64,000 nucleotides of DNA. It comes from Kitasatospora setae KM-6054. Its GTDB lineage: Bacteria; Actinomycetota; Actinomycetes; Streptomycetales; Streptomycetaceae. The position numbers were made by a program, and so were the translations under genes. The stretch is from the NCBI RefSeq assembly GCF_000269985.1, contig NC_016109.1, forward strand, positions 6,537,001-6,601,000, written 5' to 3'. Within the stretch, counting starts at the first letter, position 1, and each line of letters begins with the position of its first letter. This document shows positions 40,544 to 49,458 of the stretch, in pieces. The notes beneath the pieces were generated by a model that saw only the letters and a program-made list of their open reading frames with translations, was not told where the DNA came from and searched no databases.

Positions 40544-41761
40544 TCAGGCGGCGGGCTGGTCCTCCTTCCGGAGGGTGGGGGCGGCGGTGGGTGCGGGCTC
40601 GGTGGCGGTCGGGCGGGTCGGGACGGTGGCGGAGACCGCGGCCAGGGCGGCGAACAGGGCGGCCCAGGCCAGCCAGCCGGCGGTGCCGGCGGTCAGGCCG
40701 AAGCTGACCAGGCTCGGGCCGAGGACGGTCGCCCCGGCGAAGCCGAGGTTGAAGGTGGCCAGGTAGAGCGGGCGCCGGCCGGGCGGCGTGTGGGCGAGGG
40801 CGAGGCTCATGCCGCCCGCGCTGATGTACAGCTCGGCGGCGGTGAACAGCACCACGGTGAGGACCACCGCGCCGGTCGCCGCCCAGTGCCCGCCGAAGCC
40901 GGAGAGCGGGGTGGTGAGCGCGGCCAGCGCGGAGAGCAGGCCGCCCGCGACCAGCATCCGGCGGCCGCGGGCCGGGTCCTCGGAGCCGCGGCTGGTGCGC
41001 ACCTGCAGCGCCACCACCAGGACGGTGTTGAGGAGTTGGACCAGGCCGACGGTCCAGCCCGGGGCGTCCGAGTACTGGGTGATCCACAGCGGCAGGCCGA
41101 TGCCCAGCAGGATCGCCGACAGGGTCAGCGCCCCGTACACGGCGGTGACGGCGAGGAACGCCCGGTCCCGGCCGATGCCGCTGCCGCGCCGCCGGACCGG
41201 CCGCTTGACCTCCCCGGCGGACCGGAAGGTCGCCGACACCAGGGCGCAGCCGACGAACAGCAGCACCGAGGTGAACATCACCGCCCGGTACGCCCACGCC
41301 TCGCCGACCGCCACCGCGAAGGTCACCGGCAGCGCCCCGGCCGCCATGCCCGCGTTGCGCAGCGAGCGCAGCGCCGCCAACTGCCGGACGGCCTCCGCCG
41401 AGTCGGCGTCGGCGATCAGCGCGGACTGGATCAGCGGGCCGATGCTGCGGCTGAGCAGGCCGCCGACCGCGGCGCCCGCCGCGGCCACCGTGAACGAGGA
41501 CGCGCAGCCGAGCACCGCGAACGACCCGGCCCGGACCGCGAACAGGGTCAGCAGCCCGGCCCGCAGCCCGACCCGCTGGGCGAACAGGGCCACCGGGATC
41601 GCCCCGATCAGCGAGGCGAACCCGGCCAGGCCCAGCAGCAGGCCGATCTGCCCGTTGTCCAGGTGGACGGCGCTCCGCAGGTACACCGCGGAGAACGCGA
41701 GGTACATGCCCAGGCCGGTGGAGTCCGCCAGGCCGACCGCGAGCGCCCGCCGCCGGTTCAC
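40544..41761 (-). CDS. MFS exporter of the ATP-grasp operon
   Basis: 405 residues with about twelve hydrophobic segments, for example LIGAIPVALFAQRVGLRAGL and AFLAVTAVYGALTLSAILLG, of the MFS_1 type. GTG at 41761 overlaps the stop of the ATP-grasp ligase (GTGA, 41758-41761), so it is translated with the biosynthetic enzymes and probably exports their product. Uptake cannot be excluded. No similarity strong enough to name a substrate was seen. Confidence 0.85.
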   Translation of the reverse strand: MNRRRALAVGLADSTGLGMYLAFSAVYLRSAVHLDNGQIGLLLGLAGFASLIGAIPVALFAQRVGLRAGLLTLFAVRAGSFAVLGCASSFTVAAAGAAVGGLLSRSIGPLIQSALIADADSAEAVRQLAALRSLRNAGMAAGALPVTFAVAVGEAWAYRAVMFTSVLLFVGCALVSATFRSAGEVKRPVRRRGSGIGRDRAFLAVTAVYGALTLSAILLGIGLPLWITQYSDAPGWTVGLVQLLNTVLVVALQVRTSRGSEDPARGRRMLVAGGLLSALAALTTPLSGFGGHWAATGAVVLTVVLFTAAELYISAGGMSLALAHTPPGRRPLYLATFNLGFAGATVLGPSLVSFGLTAGTAGWLAWAALFAALAAVSATVPTRPTATEPAPTAAPTLRKEDQPAA

Positions 41762-43230
41762 CGGGCACCCCCGGCGGCGGCCGCGACGGAGACCGGCACC
41801 GGACCGGCCAGGGCGGCCGCCGCGACGGCGAGCTCCGGGGCGAGCGGGACCAGCGGGTCGAGCGGTTCGAGCGTGGAGGCCGGGTCGAGCGGGTCGAGCG
41901 GGTCGGGCGTGGCGGGCGTGGAGGCCGGGTCGAGCGGTTCGAGCCGGATGTCGAGGAACCGCTCGACCGCCTCGGCGGTGGTCCGGGCCCGCTCCAGGTC
42001 GGCGCCCCGGACGGTGAACACCACCAGGTGCTGGGTGACGTCCCGCCGGGTCTCCCCGCCGGGGGCGAACCGCAGGCCGATCTTCAGCAGGTCGGGGTGG
42101 GCGGCCCGGGCCTCCTCGGCGGAGCGCTGCGCGACCACCCGCCACTCGCCCGCCGGGATCGGCACGTACCGGACCCAGGCGACCGCCTTCGGCACCGGCC
42201 GCTCCAGCGGGCGCAGGCCGAGCGCGACCCGGGCGATGTCCCGGGCGAAGTCGTAGTCCGCGGCGATCAGGAACATGCTCGGCAGCGGGCCGCCGGCCCG
42301 CGCGTTCACCTCGATCACCTTCGCGCCGTCCGGGCAGAGCGCGACCTCGGTGTGCACGGCGCCGTGGGTCAGGCCGAGCGCCCGGATCGCCCGGTCCGCG
42401 CAGTCGACCGCGGCCCGCCGCGCCTCGGCGGGCAGCCGGCTGGGCAGCACCGCGCCCTCCTCGACGCAGCCGTTGCGCAGCCGCAGCCGGTCGGTCACCG
42501 CCAGGTGGTCGGCGACGCCCTCGAACAGCAGCGACTCCACGCTCACGTAGTCGGCGTACACCGAGGAGCCGTCGCCGGCGATCGGCATCGCCTCCTCCAG
42601 CAGGTACGCGTCGTCCTCCTGGAGGAACGGCGAGTTCAGGTCCGCGGCGGCGGCGAGCAGCCCGGCCAGCTCGGCCTCGTCCGTCACCACCCGGACGCCC
42701 TGGCTGCCCGCGCCCAGCGAGGGCTTGAACACGGCGGGCAGGCCGACCGCGGCCACCGCCCCGGGCAGGTCCGCCGCCCGGCGGACCTCGGCGGCCCGCG
42801 GCGAGGGCACCCCGGCCGCGGCGAACGCCCGGCGCTGGAGCGCCTTCGACTGGGCGCGGGCCACCGACTCCGGGCTGTTGCCGGGCAGGCCCAGCCGGTC
42901 GGCCAGTTCGGCCTGCGGGCGCAGCAGCAGCTCCGAGTAGGTGACGACGCCGTCGATCGGGCTGCGCCCGTGCAGGCCGGTGGCGGCCGCCACCACGGAG
43001 TCGAGGTCGGGCACGGCGAGGAACTCGCTGCCGTCCTCGCCGGGCCGCCCGTCCCGCCAGGCGGCGCGCACCGCGTCGGTGCGGCCCCACGCGGTGACGA
43101 AGGCGACGCTGACCCGGGAGGTGGCGCCGCGCGCGGCGGCGATCCCCTCCTCGGCGGACAGGCCGCCGACCCCGGCGATCAGCAGCAGGTGCGGTTCGGG
43201 GGCGGCGGAGCTGGACGAGGTGTTCGACAT
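41758..43230 (-). CDS. ATP-grasp carboxylate-amine ligase
   Basis: 490 residues. The central ATP-grasp domain shows the ATP-binding Lys in GLPAVFKPSLGAGSQGVRVV and the Mg-binding pair in KVIEVNARAGGPLPSMF. An N-terminal pre-ATP-grasp Rossmann-like part includes DGVVTYSELLLRPQAELADR and GNSPESVARAQSKALQRRAF. The C-terminal extension has a run of Asp/Pro/Leu repeats (PLDPLDPAST) that is probably disordered. Such enzymes activate a carboxylate as acyl phosphate and couple it to an amine, as in dipeptide ligases. ATG at 43230 follows the FMN reductase stop by two bases and shares the leader ATTGACCATG with the larger ATP-grasp gene. Confidence 0.88.
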   Translation of the reverse strand: MSNTSSSSAAPEPHLLLIAGVGGLSAEEGIAAARGATSRVSVAFVTAWGRTDAVRAAWRDGRPGEDGSEFLAVPDLDSVVAAATGLHGRSPIDGVVTYSELLLRPQAELADRLGLPGNSPESVARAQSKALQRRAFAAAGVPSPRAAEVRRAADLPGAVAAVGLPAVFKPSLGAGSQGVRVVTDEAELAGLLAAAADLNSPFLQEDDAYLLEEAMPIAGDGSSVYADYVSVESLLFEGVADHLAVTDRLRLRNGCVEEGAVLPSRLPAEARRAAVDCADRAIRALGLTHGAVHTEVALCPDGAKVIEVNARAGGPLPSMFLIAADYDFARDIARVALGLRPLERPVPKAVAWVRYVPIPAGEWRVVAQRSAEEARAAHPDLLKIGLRFAPGGETRRDVTQHLVVFTVRGADLERARTTAEAVERFLDIRLEPLDPASTPATPDPLDPLDPASTLEPLDPLVPLAPELAVAAAALAGPVPVSVAAAAGGAR

Positions 43231-43232
43231 GG

Positions 43233-43826
43233 TCAATTCCCCTGTGTCTGGAGAACGGTGGGATGGAGGAGGGCGTCGGCGGACAGCTGTGGCTGCCGCT
43301 GCCGCCGGTCGGCGAGGAACCCGACGAGCTCGCCGACCATGTCGCCGAGCCGGTCGAGGATCGCCGGGACGGGCCGGCCGTCGACGAAGTCCGCCGCCGA
43401 GGTCGACACCTGGGTGGGGGCCGACCAGCCGTTCAGCGCCCGGACCACGGTCCGCAGCTGGTCGCAGGCGATGGCCGCGCCGCGCGGGCCGCCGCCGTTG
43501 GCCAGCAGGCCGACCGGGCGGCCCTCGAACGCCGAACTGAGCAGCTGGTCCAGGGCGTTCTTCAGCAGGCCGCTGTACGTGCCGTGGTAGACCGGCGTGG
43601 CCAGCACCACCGCCGAGGCCCCGGCGAACCGGCGGCGCAGCGCCGCGGTCTGCCCGGACGGGTCCGGGTGGTCGTAGTCGGCCAGGTCCTGGAGGTGGTG
43701 GAACTCCAGGGACAGGTCGAGCAGGTCGTAGGGCTCCCGGTGGGCGCGGACCAGCTCGCCGACGGTGTGCAGGGCCAGCCGGCTGCGGGAGTCCTCCGCC
43801 GCGCTGCCGAGGACCCCGAGGATCAC
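43233..43826 (-). CDS. NADPH-dependent FMN reductase, SsuE-like
   Basis: 197 residues with the flavodoxin-like fold: GVLGSAAEDSRSRLALHTVG at the N-terminus and VVLATPVYHGTYSGLLKNAL, the FMN-binding region of SsuE/ArsH-type reductases. It supplies reduced FMN or reduces a small substrate with NADPH. GTG at 43826 overlaps the stop of the tri-modular ATP-grasp gene (GTGA), and its own stop is two bases before the next ATP-grasp gene. A flavin reductase between two ligases suggests a redox step on the peptide-like product. No flavin-dependent monooxygenase partner is nearby, apart from what it might itself reduce. Confidence 0.87.
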   Translation of the reverse strand: MILGVLGSAAEDSRSRLALHTVGELVRAHREPYDLLDLSLEFHHLQDLADYDHPDPSGQTAALRRRFAGASAVVLATPVYHGTYSGLLKNALDQLLSSAFEGRPVGLLANGGGPRGAAIACDQLRTVVRALNGWSAPTQVSTSAADFVDGRPVPAILDRLGDMVGELVGFLADRRQRQPQLSADALLHPTVLQTQGN

Positions 43827-46800
43827 CGCGCCACCCCCGCCGGCTCGGGCACCGGGACGGTCGCCGCCCCGCCCGCCGTTGCGTCCGCCGCCCCGTCCGC
43901 TGTGGCGCCCGCCGTCGCGCCGACCGGTTCGATCCGGATCCGGACGGCCGACTCGGCCAGCGTGACCAGCTCGTCCACCCGGGCCGCCGAGTCGGCGGCG
44001 AACACGTGGGTGCTCAGGCCGGTGCCGGAGAAGTCCGAGGCGGGCAGCAGCTCGCCGACCCGGCCCGCCACCGCGCGGTGCACGGCCGCGGCGGCCACCG
44101 CCGAGTCGTCGAACTCGGCCAGCCGCCCGTCCGAGGCGTAGTGGACCGTCCAGCCCGCGTAGGCGCCGACCGGGTCGCGGCGCAGCCGCCACGGCGAGTC
44201 GCCCGCGTCGATCAGCACCTTGGCGTGCCGCAGGTCGACGCCCCGGGTGGCCCGGAACGCCGGGACGATGCCGCCGCCGCCCGGCCGCGCCGCGACCTCG
44301 CACAGGGTCAGGCCGTCCGGCTCGACGAACGCCTCGACGTGCAGCACGCCGGAGCGGATCCGCCACGCCTCGACCACCTGCTCGACCAGCCGCCCGGCGG
44401 CGGCCCGCAGGACCGGGTCGTCCGGGGCGAGGCTGGACAGCGGCAGGCCCCGGGTGAACGCGAGGGTGTCGCGCCGGTACACCGAGACGTCCCAGAGCAG
44501 GCTGCCGTCGTGCACCACCGCGTCCAGGTGGCACATCGGGGCGTCGACGAACGCCTCCGCCAACTGCTGCCCCGGGGTGAACCGTTCGCGCAGCCAGCGG
44601 TCCAGGGCGGCCTCGTCCCGGCAGACCGCGACGCCCTGCGAACCGGACAGCTCGCGCGGCTTCAGCACCACCGCGCCGTACCGGGCCAGCAGCTCCCGGG
44701 CCAGGGCCGGCTCGTGCAGCACCCCGCCCGGGGCGTGCCGGATGCCCGCCGCCCGGGCCACCCGCTTCATCAGCGCCTTGTCGCGGACGCTGCGGGTGAA
44801 GTCCCGGTCGTCGCCCGCCGCGCCGTAGCGGGAGCGCAGCTCGGCGACCGGGCCGAGCAGCCGCTCGGAGCCCGCCGAGACCCGGTCCACCGGGTGCACG
44901 GCGTGGATCGCGTCGGCCGCCGAGTCCAGCGCGGACAGGTCGAACGGGTCGGCCTGGTGCGCCAGGTCGACCGGCGCGGCCAGCACCGGCGGCGCGCCGA
45001 TCACACTGACCCGGTACCGGTCGGCCGGCAGCACCGCCGAACCGTCCTCGTCGGTCCAGGCCCGGCCGCCCGAGCGGTCCACCAGCAGCACGTGGGTGCG
45101 CGCCAGCGACTCGTGCCGCAGCGCCGTGAACGACTCCACCCGGGCCGCGACCGCCCGGCACGCCGCGGCGTCGGCCCCGGTCACCGCGTAGCGCAGCCAG
45201 ACGGCGGCGCCGTCCAGCACCCGGCCGGCCGCCGGCGGCGCGTCCACCGAGGCCACCGCCGGCTCGTCGCGCAGCGGGCCCGGCTCGGGCGCCGCCACCA
45301 CCCGGAACCGCCCGGGCGGCGCGGCCAGCACCCGCACCAGCGCGCTCCCCGGCCGCGGCTCCGGCCAGACCGTGCCCAGCCCGAGCGCCGCCGTCGCGGC
45401 CAGTGCCAGCACCGGCCGGGGGAAGACCGCGTCCAGCAGCGCCCGGGCGTCCTGGTCCAGACCGGGCAGGACGCGGTCCGCGCCGTCCGGGTAGCGCACC
45501 AGCCCGCGCGCCGGGCCGGTGCGGCGGGCGGCCGCCTCGGCCCGCTCCAGCAGCCCGGCGGGCAGTTCGGCCGCTGCTGGCCCGGCCCGCCACAGCAGCG
45601 AGCGCGAGCCGTCCGGCTCCGCCGGGAGCTCCTCGTACACGCCCAGGTGGCGGACCGTCCCGCCGTCCAGGTACGACACCACCCGCAGGCCGGGCGCGGT
45701 GCCGGGCGCGCTGGCGGGCGCGGCCTGCGGTTCCGGGGCGCCGGGGAGCGCCGGGCAGCCCTCCAGGAGCTCGGCGAGCCGGGCCGCGCCCGGCGAGCAG
45801 CCGAGCACCGCGTCGACCGGGCGGCGCTCGCGCAGCGCGGCCAGGGCGCGGTGCGCGGCGGCCTCGTCCGGGGCGTCCAGCCACTCACCCGCGTAGCGCC
45901 GCTCCCAGCGCGCCCGGAGCGGCGCCGCGTCGGCCGCCGGGCCGGTCCACAGCACGCTGAGCCGGCCGGTGGCGCCGCCGAGCGCGGCCAGCACCCGCTC
46001 CGGGGCCAGCTCGGCGGAGCCCTCGGCGGCCGGGTCGAGCACCAGCAGCAGGTGCGGGGCGCCGTCGGTCCGGTCGGGGGACGCCTGGTCGGCGGTGTCG
46101 GCAGTGGCGTCCCGCTCGATCTCCACCCGGACGGCGGCGGCCGCCCGGTCGGCGGCGGCGCACGCCTCCGCGACGGTGCCGCCGACCGCCAGCACGTGCC
46201 CGTACCGGTCGTAGTTGCAGTCCAGCGCGCGCACCCGGTCGCCCGGCGCCACCCCGACCCGCAGCTCGGCCACCTCCGGGGCGGCGGCGGGCAGCGCGAC
46301 CGCGCGCACCGTCCCCGGGTACGGGCTCCACAGCTGCCGCAGGGCGACCGCGGCCACCGGCTCGTCCACCTCCGGCACCGGCCGGCCGGCCGCCAGCGCG
46401 GCCAGGTCGGCGGTGACGCTGCGGCCGAGGGCGAGCTCCAGCTGCCGGGTCACCGCGTGGCCGGCGATCCGGCCGTTGACCTCCAGCAGCTCCGGGCCGG
46501 TCGGGGTGACCAGCAGCTCGATGTGCATCGGACTGTTCCGCACCCCCAGCGCCTCCACCACCTCCCGGACGAACTCCCGTGCCGCGCCCCGTTGTTCGAA
46601 CTCGGCGGGGAAGTGGCCGCCCAGCTCCGCGGTCGTCCCGGGGCGGGACGGCAGCCGCTCGGAGAAGCCGTAGAAGAGGATCCGGCCGTCCTGCACCAGC
46701 AGTTCGGCGCTGATGTGCCGGCCGAACCGGAACTCCTCCAGCAGCACCTGATCGGGACCCGGGGCGAACGCGGCGGGCGCGGCCGCCGGGGGCGCGAACG

Positions 46801-47338
46801 CCGCGCGCAGCGCCCGCTCCACCTGCTCCGGACGCCACGCCACGGTGACGCCCTGCGAGGCCCAGCCCGCGTTCGGCTTCACCACCAGCGGGTAGCCGAG
46901 ACCGGCCGCTGCGGCCAGCCCCTCGGCGGCCGAACCGGCCGTCCGCCAGCGCAGCGTGCCCAGCCCGGCCGCGTCCAGCCGGGCCCGGACGGCGGCCTTG
47001 TCGCGCATCAGCAGCACGGTCTCCAGCGACTCCCCGGGCACGCCCAGGTCACGGGCCAGCGCGGCGGCGGTCGGCATGCAGTGCTCGGTGACGCAGACGA
47101 CCCCGTCCACCGGGTTCGGGCCGAGCCGGTCACGCACCGACCCGGCCAGGTCGAGGACGTCCCGGGTGGACGGCACCTCGATGATCCGGGCGGCCCGGTG
47201 CCGGTTCTCGAAGCCGGGCACCCCGGCGTAGACCCGGAGGTCCTCGACGATCACGCTGACCTCGGCCCCGGCGTCCACCAGGTCGTCCACGAAGCCGAAG
47301 CCGCGGGTGAGGGCAACCTCCAGCATGACGATGTGCAT
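43823..47338 (-). CDS. Giant protein with two intact ATP-grasp modules and a degenerate middle module
   Basis: 1171 residues. Module 1 (about 1-410) has VVKPNAGWASQG with Lys154, an EEF pair near 201 and ELLEVNGR with Glu286/Asn288. Module 3 (about 765-1140) has VVLKPRELSGSQG with Lys893 and LCEVAARPGGGG with Glu1014. The middle part (about 427-750) keeps a pre-ATP-grasp-like Rossmann segment (LLLVLDPAAEGSAELAPERV) and a C-terminal-like segment but shows no ATP-binding Lys loop or Glu/Asn metal site. Each active module should form one amide-type bond through an acyl phosphate, so this protein may join three building blocks. ATG at 47338 has GAAGG upstream. It is the first gene of a coupled four-gene operon. 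Confidence 0.88.
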   Translation of the reverse strand: MHIVMLEVALTRGFGFVDDLVDAGAEVSVIVEDLRVYAGVPGFENRHRAARIIEVPSTRDVLDLAGSVRDRLGPNPVDGVVCVTEHCMPTAAALARDLGVPGESLETVLLMRDKAAVRARLDAAGLGTLRWRTAGSAAEGLAAAAGLGYPLVVKPNAGWASQGVTVAWRPEQVERALRAAFAPPAAAPAAFAPGPDQVLLEEFRFGRHISAELLVQDGRILFYGFSERLPSRPGTTAELGGHFPAEFEQRGAAREFVREVVEALGVRNSPMHIELLVTPTGPELLEVNGRIAGHAVTRQLELALGRSVTADLAALAAGRPVPEVDEPVAAVALRQLWSPYPGTVRAVALPAAAPEVAELRVGVAPGDRVRALDCNYDRYGHVLAVGGTVAEACAAADRAAAAVRVEIERDATADTADQASPDRTDGAPHLLLVLDPAAEGSAELAPERVLAALGGATGRLSVLWTGPAADAAPLRARWERRYAGEWLDAPDEAAAHRALAALRERRPVDAVLGCSPGAARLAELLEGCPALPGAPEPQAAPASAPGTAPGLRVVSYLDGGTVRHLGVYEELPAEPDGSRSLLWRAGPAAAELPAGLLERAEAAARRTGPARGLVRYPDGADRVLPGLDQDARALLDAVFPRPVLALAATAALGLGTVWPEPRPGSALVRVLAAPPGRFRVVAAPEPGPLRDEPAVASVDAPPAAGRVLDGAAVWLRYAVTGADAAACRAVAARVESFTALRHESLARTHVLLVDRSGGRAWTDEDGSAVLPADRYRVSVIGAPPVLAAPVDLAHQADPFDLSALDSAADAIHAVHPVDRVSAGSERLLGPVAELRSRYGAAGDDRDFTRSVRDKALMKRVARAAGIRHAPGGVLHEPALARELLARYGAVVLKPRELSGSQGVAVCRDEAALDRWLRERFTPGQQLAEAFVDAPMCHLDAVVHDGSLLWDVSVYRRDTLAFTRGLPLSSLAPDDPVLRAAAGRLVEQVVEAWRIRSGVLHVEAFVEPDGLTLCEVAARPGGGGIVPAFRATRGVDLRHAKVLIDAGDSPWRLRRDPVGAYAGWTVHYASDGRLAEFDDSAVAAAAVHRAVAGRVGELLPASDFSGTGLSTHVFAADSAARVDELVTLAESAVRIRIEPVGATAGATADGAADATAGGAATVPVPEPAGVAR

Positions 47339-47434
47339 GGTCAATCCTTCAGGGAGGGCGGTAGGTCCCGAATCTTCCGCACCCGGACCACGCCGCCCAG
47401 CACGGCGCCCACACCACGTCAGGTCCCCTCCCGG

Positions 47435-47475
47435 CGGCCGGGCGGCGGGAGGGCGGCGGGAGGGCGGCGGCCGCC
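47435..47475. repeat. G-rich tandem repeats in the divergent promoter region
   Basis: Repeated GGGCGGCGGGA units followed by a GGCGGCCGCC dyad lie in the 255-bp gap between the two divergent ATP-grasp-locus operons. The spacing of G runs could allow a G-quadruplex. The gap has no gene. Confidence 0.55.
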
Positions 47476-47593
47476 CGAGGTGACGGACTGGCCGCCGGGC
47501 GCTGTCCGCCGCCCCGCCCGCCCGACGACAGTGGGGACCCCGTGGCGCGCCCGCCGGCGCGGCCCGAACAACCCGAGAAAGGTGGGGGACCGC

Positions 47594-48178
47594 ATGTCCA
47601 CCGAACCCCTGCGCGTGGCCGTCATCATCGCGAGCGTCCGCAAGGGACGCTCCGGCCCGACCATCGCCAACTGGTTCACCGGCGTCGCCGGCCGGCGCGG
47701 GAGCCTGGCCGTCGACCTGGTCGACCTCGCCGACTACGACCTCCCCAACAGCCTCACCGACCAGCCCGACCAGGAACTCGCCGCCAAGCTCGCCGACATC
47801 GGCGGCCGACTCGACCGGGCCGAAGCCTTCGTCGTCGTCACCCCCGAGTACAACCACTCCTTCCCGGCCTCGCTCAAGGCCCTGATCGACTGGCACACCA
47901 CCCAGTGGCAGGCCAAGCCGGTCGGCTTCGTCGGCTACGGCGGCCTGGCCGGCGGCCAGCGCGCCATCGAGCACCTCCGGCAGATCTTCGCCGAGTGCCA
48001 CATGGTCAGCGTCCGCGACGCCGTCGGATTCCACAGCCACTGGGGCCTGTTCGACAACGAGGGCAACCTGATCGACCCCACCCACCACGAATCCGCCGCC
48101 AAGTCGCTGCTCGACGGCCTGGAGTGGTGGGGCACCGCGCTGCGGGACAAGAAGGCACAGCAGCCCTACGGCTCCTGA
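47594..48178 (+). CDS. NADPH-dependent FMN reductase, ArsH/azoreductase-like
   Basis: 194 residues. It starts VAVIIASVRKGRSGPTIANW (FMN phosphate loop about 11-20) and carries VVVTPEYNHSFPASLKALID, the PEYN motif of the NADPH-dependent FMN reductase family. It is distinct from the SsuE-like copy on the other strand. ATG at 47594 is the best start (AAAGGTGGGGGACCGC upstream). It is divergent from the large ATP-grasp gene and followed 5 bp later by an MFS gene. Quinone, nitro or azo reduction and flavin supply are all possible. Confidence 0.9.
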   Translation: MSTEPLRVAVIIASVRKGRSGPTIANWFTGVAGRRGSLAVDLVDLADYDLPNSLTDQPDQELAAKLADIGGRLDRAEAFVVVTPEYNHSFPASLKALIDWHTTQWQAKPVGFVGYGGLAGGQRAIEHLRQIFAECHMVSVRDAVGFHSHWGLFDNEGNLIDPTHHESAAKSLLDGLEWWGTALRDKKAQQPYGS

Positions 48179-48183
48179 CCCTG

Positions 48184-49458
48184 ATGCCGACCACTCGCCG
48201 CACGGGCGCCGGCGTGGGTGCGGGGACGGGCACGGGCACGGTTGCCGGCCGGACCACCGCCCGCACCGCAGCCCGCCCCGCCACCGCCCGTCCCGCCGCT
48301 GGGCGTTCCCGCTCCGCCGGGCCGCCCGTCGCGGGGCTGGTGGCGGCGCTGGCGCTGGTCGGCACGCTGGTGGTGGGGCAGCTCTACGCGACGATCCCGC
48401 TGCTGCCGCGGCTCGGTGCCGCCTGGGGGGTCCCCGGCTCCACCGCGACCTGGGCGACCAGCGCCTTCGCCGCCCCGTACGCGGTCGTCTCGCTGCTCAG
48501 CGGGCAACTGGCCCGCCGGTACGGCACGCGGGCGGTGGCGGTGACCGGCGTCGTGGTGCTGGCGCTGGCCACCGCGTGCGTCCCGTTCGGCGGCGGCCTC
48601 GCCGCCGGACTCGCGCTGCGGGCCGTGCAGGGCGCGGGCGCGGGCGTCTACGTGCCGATGGCGTACGCCTGCCTGAACGCCCGGGTCGCGCCCGCCCGGC
48701 TGCCGTTCGCGCTCACCGTCGTCTCGGCCTGCATGGCCGGCACCGTCGTCACCGGCCAGCTCGAATCCCAGCTGCTCGCCTCGCTGCTGGGCTGGCGCGG
48801 GGTGTTCCTGGCCTGGGCGCCGCTGCTGCTGCTCGGCGCCGCCGTCCTGCACCGGACGCTGCCCGCCGACCGCCCCGGACGCTCCGCGGCCGTCCCCGCG
48901 GCCCGGCCCGCGATCCGGCCGGTCCGGCTGCTGCCGCTCTACCTGGCCGCGCTGCTCTGCTCCACCGGCATGACCGCCGTCTACACCGGCCTGCAACTGT
49001 ACGGGCCGCCCGCACTCGTCCGGGACGACCAGGCGATGCTCGCCCTGCGCGCCACCGCCCTGCCCGCCCTGCTCACCGCCGTCCTGCTCGCCCCGCTGCT
49101 CGGCCGCGTCCCCGCCCCCCGCCGGGCCACCGCCGGCTTCGCCCTCGCGGCCCTCGGCGCCCTCGGCACCGCCGCGACCGGCCGGCACACCGGCGGGCTC
49201 GCCCTCGCCCTCGCCGTCTTCATGCTGGGCGTCGCCACCGTCGGCCCGGCCCTGGTCCAGCACCTCGGCGCCCGCACCACCGGCACCCCGAACGCCCCGA
49301 CCGCGATGGCCCTCTACGGCTTCACCCTCAACATCGGCGGCGCCCTCGGCGCCCAACTCCCCAAAGCCACCGCCACCACCACCGGCCTCGGCTGCCTCCT
49401 CGCCACCCTCCTCACCACCTGCGCGGCCCTCCTCGCCACCCACCGCACCCCACCCTGA
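48184..49458 (+). CDS. MFS transporter
   Basis: 424 residues. After a long Ala/Arg/Thr-rich N-terminal extension (about 45 residues) there are twelve hydrophobic segments including GLVAALALVGTLVVGQLYAT and VQGAGAGVYVPMAYACLNAR. The layout resembles the YnfM/YgaY-like exporters. ATG at 48184 lies 5 bp after the FMN reductase stop, so both are one transcript. It may be a second exporter for the product of the ATP-grasp locus or for its intermediates. Confidence 0.87.
   Translation: MPTTRRTGAGVGAGTGTGTVAGRTTARTAARPATARPAAGRSRSAGPPVAGLVAALALVGTLVVGQLYATIPLLPRLGAAWGVPGSTATWATSAFAAPYAVVSLLSGQLARRYGTRAVAVTGVVVLALATACVPFGGGLAAGLALRAVQGAGAGVYVPMAYACLNARVAPARLPFALTVVSACMAGTVVTGQLESQLLASLLGWRGVFLAWAPLLLLGAAVLHRTLPADRPGRSAAVPAARPAIRPVRLLPLYLAALLCSTGMTAVYTGLQLYGPPALVRDDQAMLALRATALPALLTAVLLAPLLGRVPAPRRATAGFALAALGALGTAATGRHTGGLALALAVFMLGVATVGPALVQHLGARTTGTPNAPTAMALYGFTLNIGGALGAQLPKATATTTGLGCLLATLLTTCAALLATHRTPP

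Noticed and set aside
44006-47593. Very long plus-strand frame antisense to the giant ATP-grasp gene
   Set aside because: No family resemblance and poor codon bias, while the minus strand has ATP-grasp motifs. Only the segment from 47594 onward (FMN reductase) is real.
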